A DNA stretch of 64,000 nt. It comes from Azospirillum sp. TSH64. Lineage in GTDB: Bacteria; Pseudomonadota; Alphaproteobacteria; Azospirillales; Azospirillaceae. Numbering within the stretch: position 1 is the stretch's first letter; the number at the start of each line of letters is the position of its first letter. The translations under genes and the position numbers were made by a program. The stretch covers positions 263,017 to 327,016 of the forward strand of contig NZ_LGQW01000015.1 in the NCBI RefSeq assembly GCF_003116035.1, read 5' to 3'. This document shows, in pieces, positions 61,847 to 64,000 of this stretch. The notes below the pieces were generated by a model. It searched no databases. It was not told the DNA's origin and was given only the letters and a program-made list of their open reading frames with translations.

Positions 61847-63175
61847 TCAGACGCTGGACCTGCCTGCAGACTGTTCCGCCGTGCCGCTCTTGTCCAGCGG
61901 CATGGCGGCGCGGCCCGCGTCGGGCTGCCCGCCGCCGGGCGGCAGGGCAGCCGGAGCCGGCGCGGGGGCCGCGGCGGGCGTGGTGCCCGGAAGCGCGCCG
62001 GGCAGCGGCGCCGGAACGGACACCGCGGCCGGCGCGTCGTCCAGCCGGTCATAGATGTCCGGATGCAGGCGGACCGCCCCATCGGCCTCAACGGTCGCGA
62101 TCCAGTAGACGAACTGCACCGGCATCGGCGTCGCCAGCTTGACCCATTGCGGCTGCTGCCTGCTCAGCAGGCGGTCGATCCGCTCCGGCGTCACGCTGGT
62201 GCCCTGCAACAGCAGTTCGGCCAGCTTGCGCGGATCCTCCAGACGGACGCAGCCGGAGCTGATCGAGCGCAGCTCGCGGGCGAACAGCCGCGGCTCGTTG
62301 GTGCCGTGCAGATAGATGTCGTACGGGTTGGTCAGGTTGAAGCGGAAGCGGCCGAGCGCATTGTGGTCGCCCGGCTGCTGGACGATGCGGACGCGGCCCG
62401 GCGTGACGTCGTGCCAGTCGACCGTTTCCGGCGCCACCTCCTGCCCGTCGAGATAGACGATGGCGTTCTGGATGCCGGGCGTGCCCTTGGCGCGCAGGTT
62501 CGGCAGCTTGTCTTCCTTCAGGACGGTGGGCGGCACCGTCCAGGTGGGGTTGACGATGACGTGGGTGATGCGGTCGGTCAGCAGCGGCGTCTCGCGCGAC
62601 GGCCGGCCGACGATGGCGCGCATCGTCAGCTCCTCCTCCCCGCCGCGGACCAGGGTGGTGGTCTGGTTGGTCAGGTTCACCACCAGGATATTGTCCGGGG
62701 CGGTGTCGCGGAAGCTGCGCATCGCGACGGCGCTCTGCCGCATCAGCGCCGCGGCCTCGGCCGGCGTGCGGTCGAGCGCCGCCCTCGTGCCGGCGCCGAT
62801 CAGCCCGTCGGGCTTCATCCGCTGGGCGAGCTGGAAGGCCTTCACCGCGCGGTCGACGTCGACGGTGAACACCTCCGACACCTTGTCGGCCGGCAGCAGG
62901 CCGAGTTCGGCCAGACGCTGAGCCAGCCGGCCTACACGCTCGCCGCTGCTGCCCAGCTTCATCAGCCCGCCTTCCCCGATCCGGGTGGAGGTCTGCACGG
63001 GCGCGCTGTCCAGCTCCACCGCGGCGGCGTCCAGCCGGTCGGCCCACTGGGTCAACGTGTCGCGGTAGGGCAGGGCGTCCGCCGGCCCGGCCCCGAGCAG
63101 CGCCATCGCCGATGCGGCGGTCAGCGCCAGCAGGGCCAGCTTGCGGGACATGCGGAGGTCGGCGGAAGCGATCAT
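61847..63175 (-). CDS. L,D-transpeptidase (YcbB/YkuD type)
   Basis: Forms 3-3 (or lipoprotein) cross-links in peptidoglycan. The ATG at 63175 (MIASADLRMSRKLALL) gives 442 residues with a signal sequence (RKLALLALTAASAMALLGAGPADA). Residues about 75-125 look like a peptidoglycan-binding repeat (GEGGLMKLGSSGERVGRLAQRLAELGLLPAD). The YkuD domain contains IYLHGTNEPRLFARELRSISSGCVRLEDP, in parts, with catalytic His and Cys (SSGCVRL). The C-terminus is a Pro/Ala-rich tail. It is convergent with the DUF2934 gene. Confidence 0.92.
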   Translation of the reverse strand: MIASADLRMSRKLALLALTAASAMALLGAGPADALPYRDTLTQWADRLDAAAVELDSAPVQTSTRIGEGGLMKLGSSGERVGRLAQRLAELGLLPADKVSEVFTVDVDRAVKAFQLAQRMKPDGLIGAGTRAALDRTPAEAAALMRQSAVAMRSFRDTAPDNILVVNLTNQTTTLVRGGEEELTMRAIVGRPSRETPLLTDRITHVIVNPTWTVPPTVLKEDKLPNLRAKGTPGIQNAIVYLDGQEVAPETVDWHDVTPGRVRIVQQPGDHNALGRFRFNLTNPYDIYLHGTNEPRLFARELRSISSGCVRLEDPRKLAELLLQGTSVTPERIDRLLSRQQPQWVKLATPMPVQFVYWIATVEADGAVRLHPDIYDRLDDAPAAVSVPAPLPGALPGTTPAAAPAPAPAALPPGGGQPDAGRAAMPLDKSGTAEQSAGRSSV

Positions 63176-63557
63176 GGCGGCACCTTCTGTCACTGTGGTC
63201 CAGCGCAGCATCGGAATGGATGCACCGCTGCCCTTCCGATCAATTTATGCAACGCAATAATGGAAGGCGAGGCGCGCGGCGAGAAATCCGGTCGATCATT
63301 CTTCCGGTGTGATCTTCCTGCCGCCGTCCTATGACCCGCCTATGCAAGAAGGTCACACTGCAAAATTTTTTAATTGCCTCAGCCGATGACCTTCCTTATA
63401 CGAATATCCGTCCGGAGACGATTCACACCAGACGGGACGCTTCGGATCAGCGTTGGTCCTAAGGCTGATACTATACACCGCGGGCGCCGCGCGACCCGCC
63501 AAACGCCGAACGGCCACAGCGTAGAACGGCAAAAACGTAAGACGACGAGGTTCGGGG
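63176..63557. other. Divergent non-coding region, 382 nt
   Basis: Lies between the L,D-transpeptidase and the DUF882 gene. AT-rich tracts (around 63238-63262 and 63358-63378, TGCAAAATTTTTTAATTGCC) are likely promoter or control DNA for both cell-wall genes. No hairpin or reading frame with a ribosome-binding site could be supported. Confidence 0.45.
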
Positions 63558-64000
63558 ATGCATTTGGGGGATGATGAGCGTGCCGCACCGGCAATCGGGC
63601 GGCGCGGGTTCCTTGGTTTTGCCGCGGCGGCGGTATCTGCGGCTCTTCCGGCCGCATCGGGGATGATGACGGGGGTCGCCACCAGCGTGGTGACTGGTGT
63701 GGCGACGGCGCCGGTCCTTCTGGGATCGGGCTCTGCGGAAGCCGCTCCCCTGGCCGGCAGTGTCCGGCGCCTCAGCCTGCACAACATCAACACGCAGGAA
63801 CGGTTCGACGGCGTCTATTGGGCCGACGGCAACTACAAGCCGGACGCGCTGCGCAAGCTTGACGTGCTTCTGCGCGACCATCGCGCCAAGCAGGTCTGCC
63901 ACTACGACCCGCGCCTGTTCGACCTGCTCGCCCGCGTTCACCAGAGCGTCGGATCCGACGATCCGTTCGAGGTGATCTGCGGCTACCGCTCCCGCCGCAC
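63558..64000 (+). CDS. DUF882 (YcbK-like) protein, 3' end outside window
   Basis: 147 codons are visible from the ATG at 63558. A twin-arginine-type export signal (IGRRGFLGFAAAAVSAALPAASG) precedes a mature part that starts SVRRLSLHNINTQERFDGVYWADGNYKPDALRKLDVLL, in parts, a hallmark of the DUF882/YcbK family of M15-related peptidases. The final visible motif, VICGYRSRRT, is the start of the peptidase core. In E. coli ycbK also lies next to the L,D-transpeptidase gene ycbB. Here the two are divergent. Confidence 0.9.
   Translation, partial: MHLGDDERAAPAIGRRGFLGFAAAAVSAALPAASGMMTGVATSVVTGVATAPVLLGSGSAEAAPLAGSVRRLSLHNINTQERFDGVYWADGNYKPDALRKLDVLLRDHRAKQVCHYDPRLFDLLARVHQSVGSDDPFEVICGYRSRR

Overview
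GC-rich alphaproteobacterial DNA. Protein families, the divergent carA / yqeY-dnaG-rpoD neighbourhood, GTTC-N7-GTTC type SOS control and the ohr/ohrR cassette point to the Rhodospirillales/Azospirillales, most like Azospirillum. The genus is an inference from protein resemblance, since no search was run.

Positions 1-31062 are the right-hand part of an integrated prophage whose left end lies outside the window. It opens with a LexA-controlled umuDC pair (minus strand). Next come phage accessory and regulatory genes: two DNA methyltransferases, an HTH regulator, a tyrosine recombinase behind three palindromes, and a DUF3164 protein. The late operon is a chimera. It has a lambda-type head module (Nu1-like terminase, GpA terminase, gpW, lambda-family portal, S49 protease, scaffold-like protein, gpD, gpE) joined to a Mu-type contractile tail module (DUF2635, sheath, tube, frameshifted assembly chaperone, tape measure with a lytic transglycosylase domain, gpN, gpP, gp45-gp48, fibre, collar, fibre assembly). 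A lysis cassette follows (membrane protein, SAR/T4-type lysozyme with a C-terminal membrane anchor, overlapping i-spanin and o-spanin). The right end is a 45-nt remnant of the 3' half of tRNA-Pro(GGG), followed by the native tRNA terminator, which marks an att site. The major capsid gene lacks roughly its last third and runs out of frame into the tail end of a tail-terminator-like gene. This looks like an internal deletion that would prevent normal head assembly but leave the contractile tail and lysis genes intact.

Positions 31063-64000 are host chromosome. In order: a small conserved protein; ohr and its MarR repressor ohrR with matching operators; a GNAT acetyltransferase; an alpha/beta hydrolase; prmB; an ArsC-family reductase; serA; a secreted HExxH protein; an HNH endonuclease; carA, divergent from yqeY; a Uma2-type nuclease; dnaG; rpoD; a CAU-anticodon tRNA; a TPR/glycosyltransferase protein; an ECF sigma factor with its membrane anti-sigma factor; an alpha/beta hydrolase; and an SRPBCC protein-dehydrogenase-small protein operon.

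The right part carries a secreted DUF6683 protein, treZ with a glycogen-debranching glucosidase (alpha-glucan to trehalose), small membrane and PilZ-like proteins, and a cell-wall cluster. That cluster holds a SPOR-polysaccharide deacetylase, a DUF2934 protein, an L,D-transpeptidase and a divergent DUF882 protein cut by the window end.
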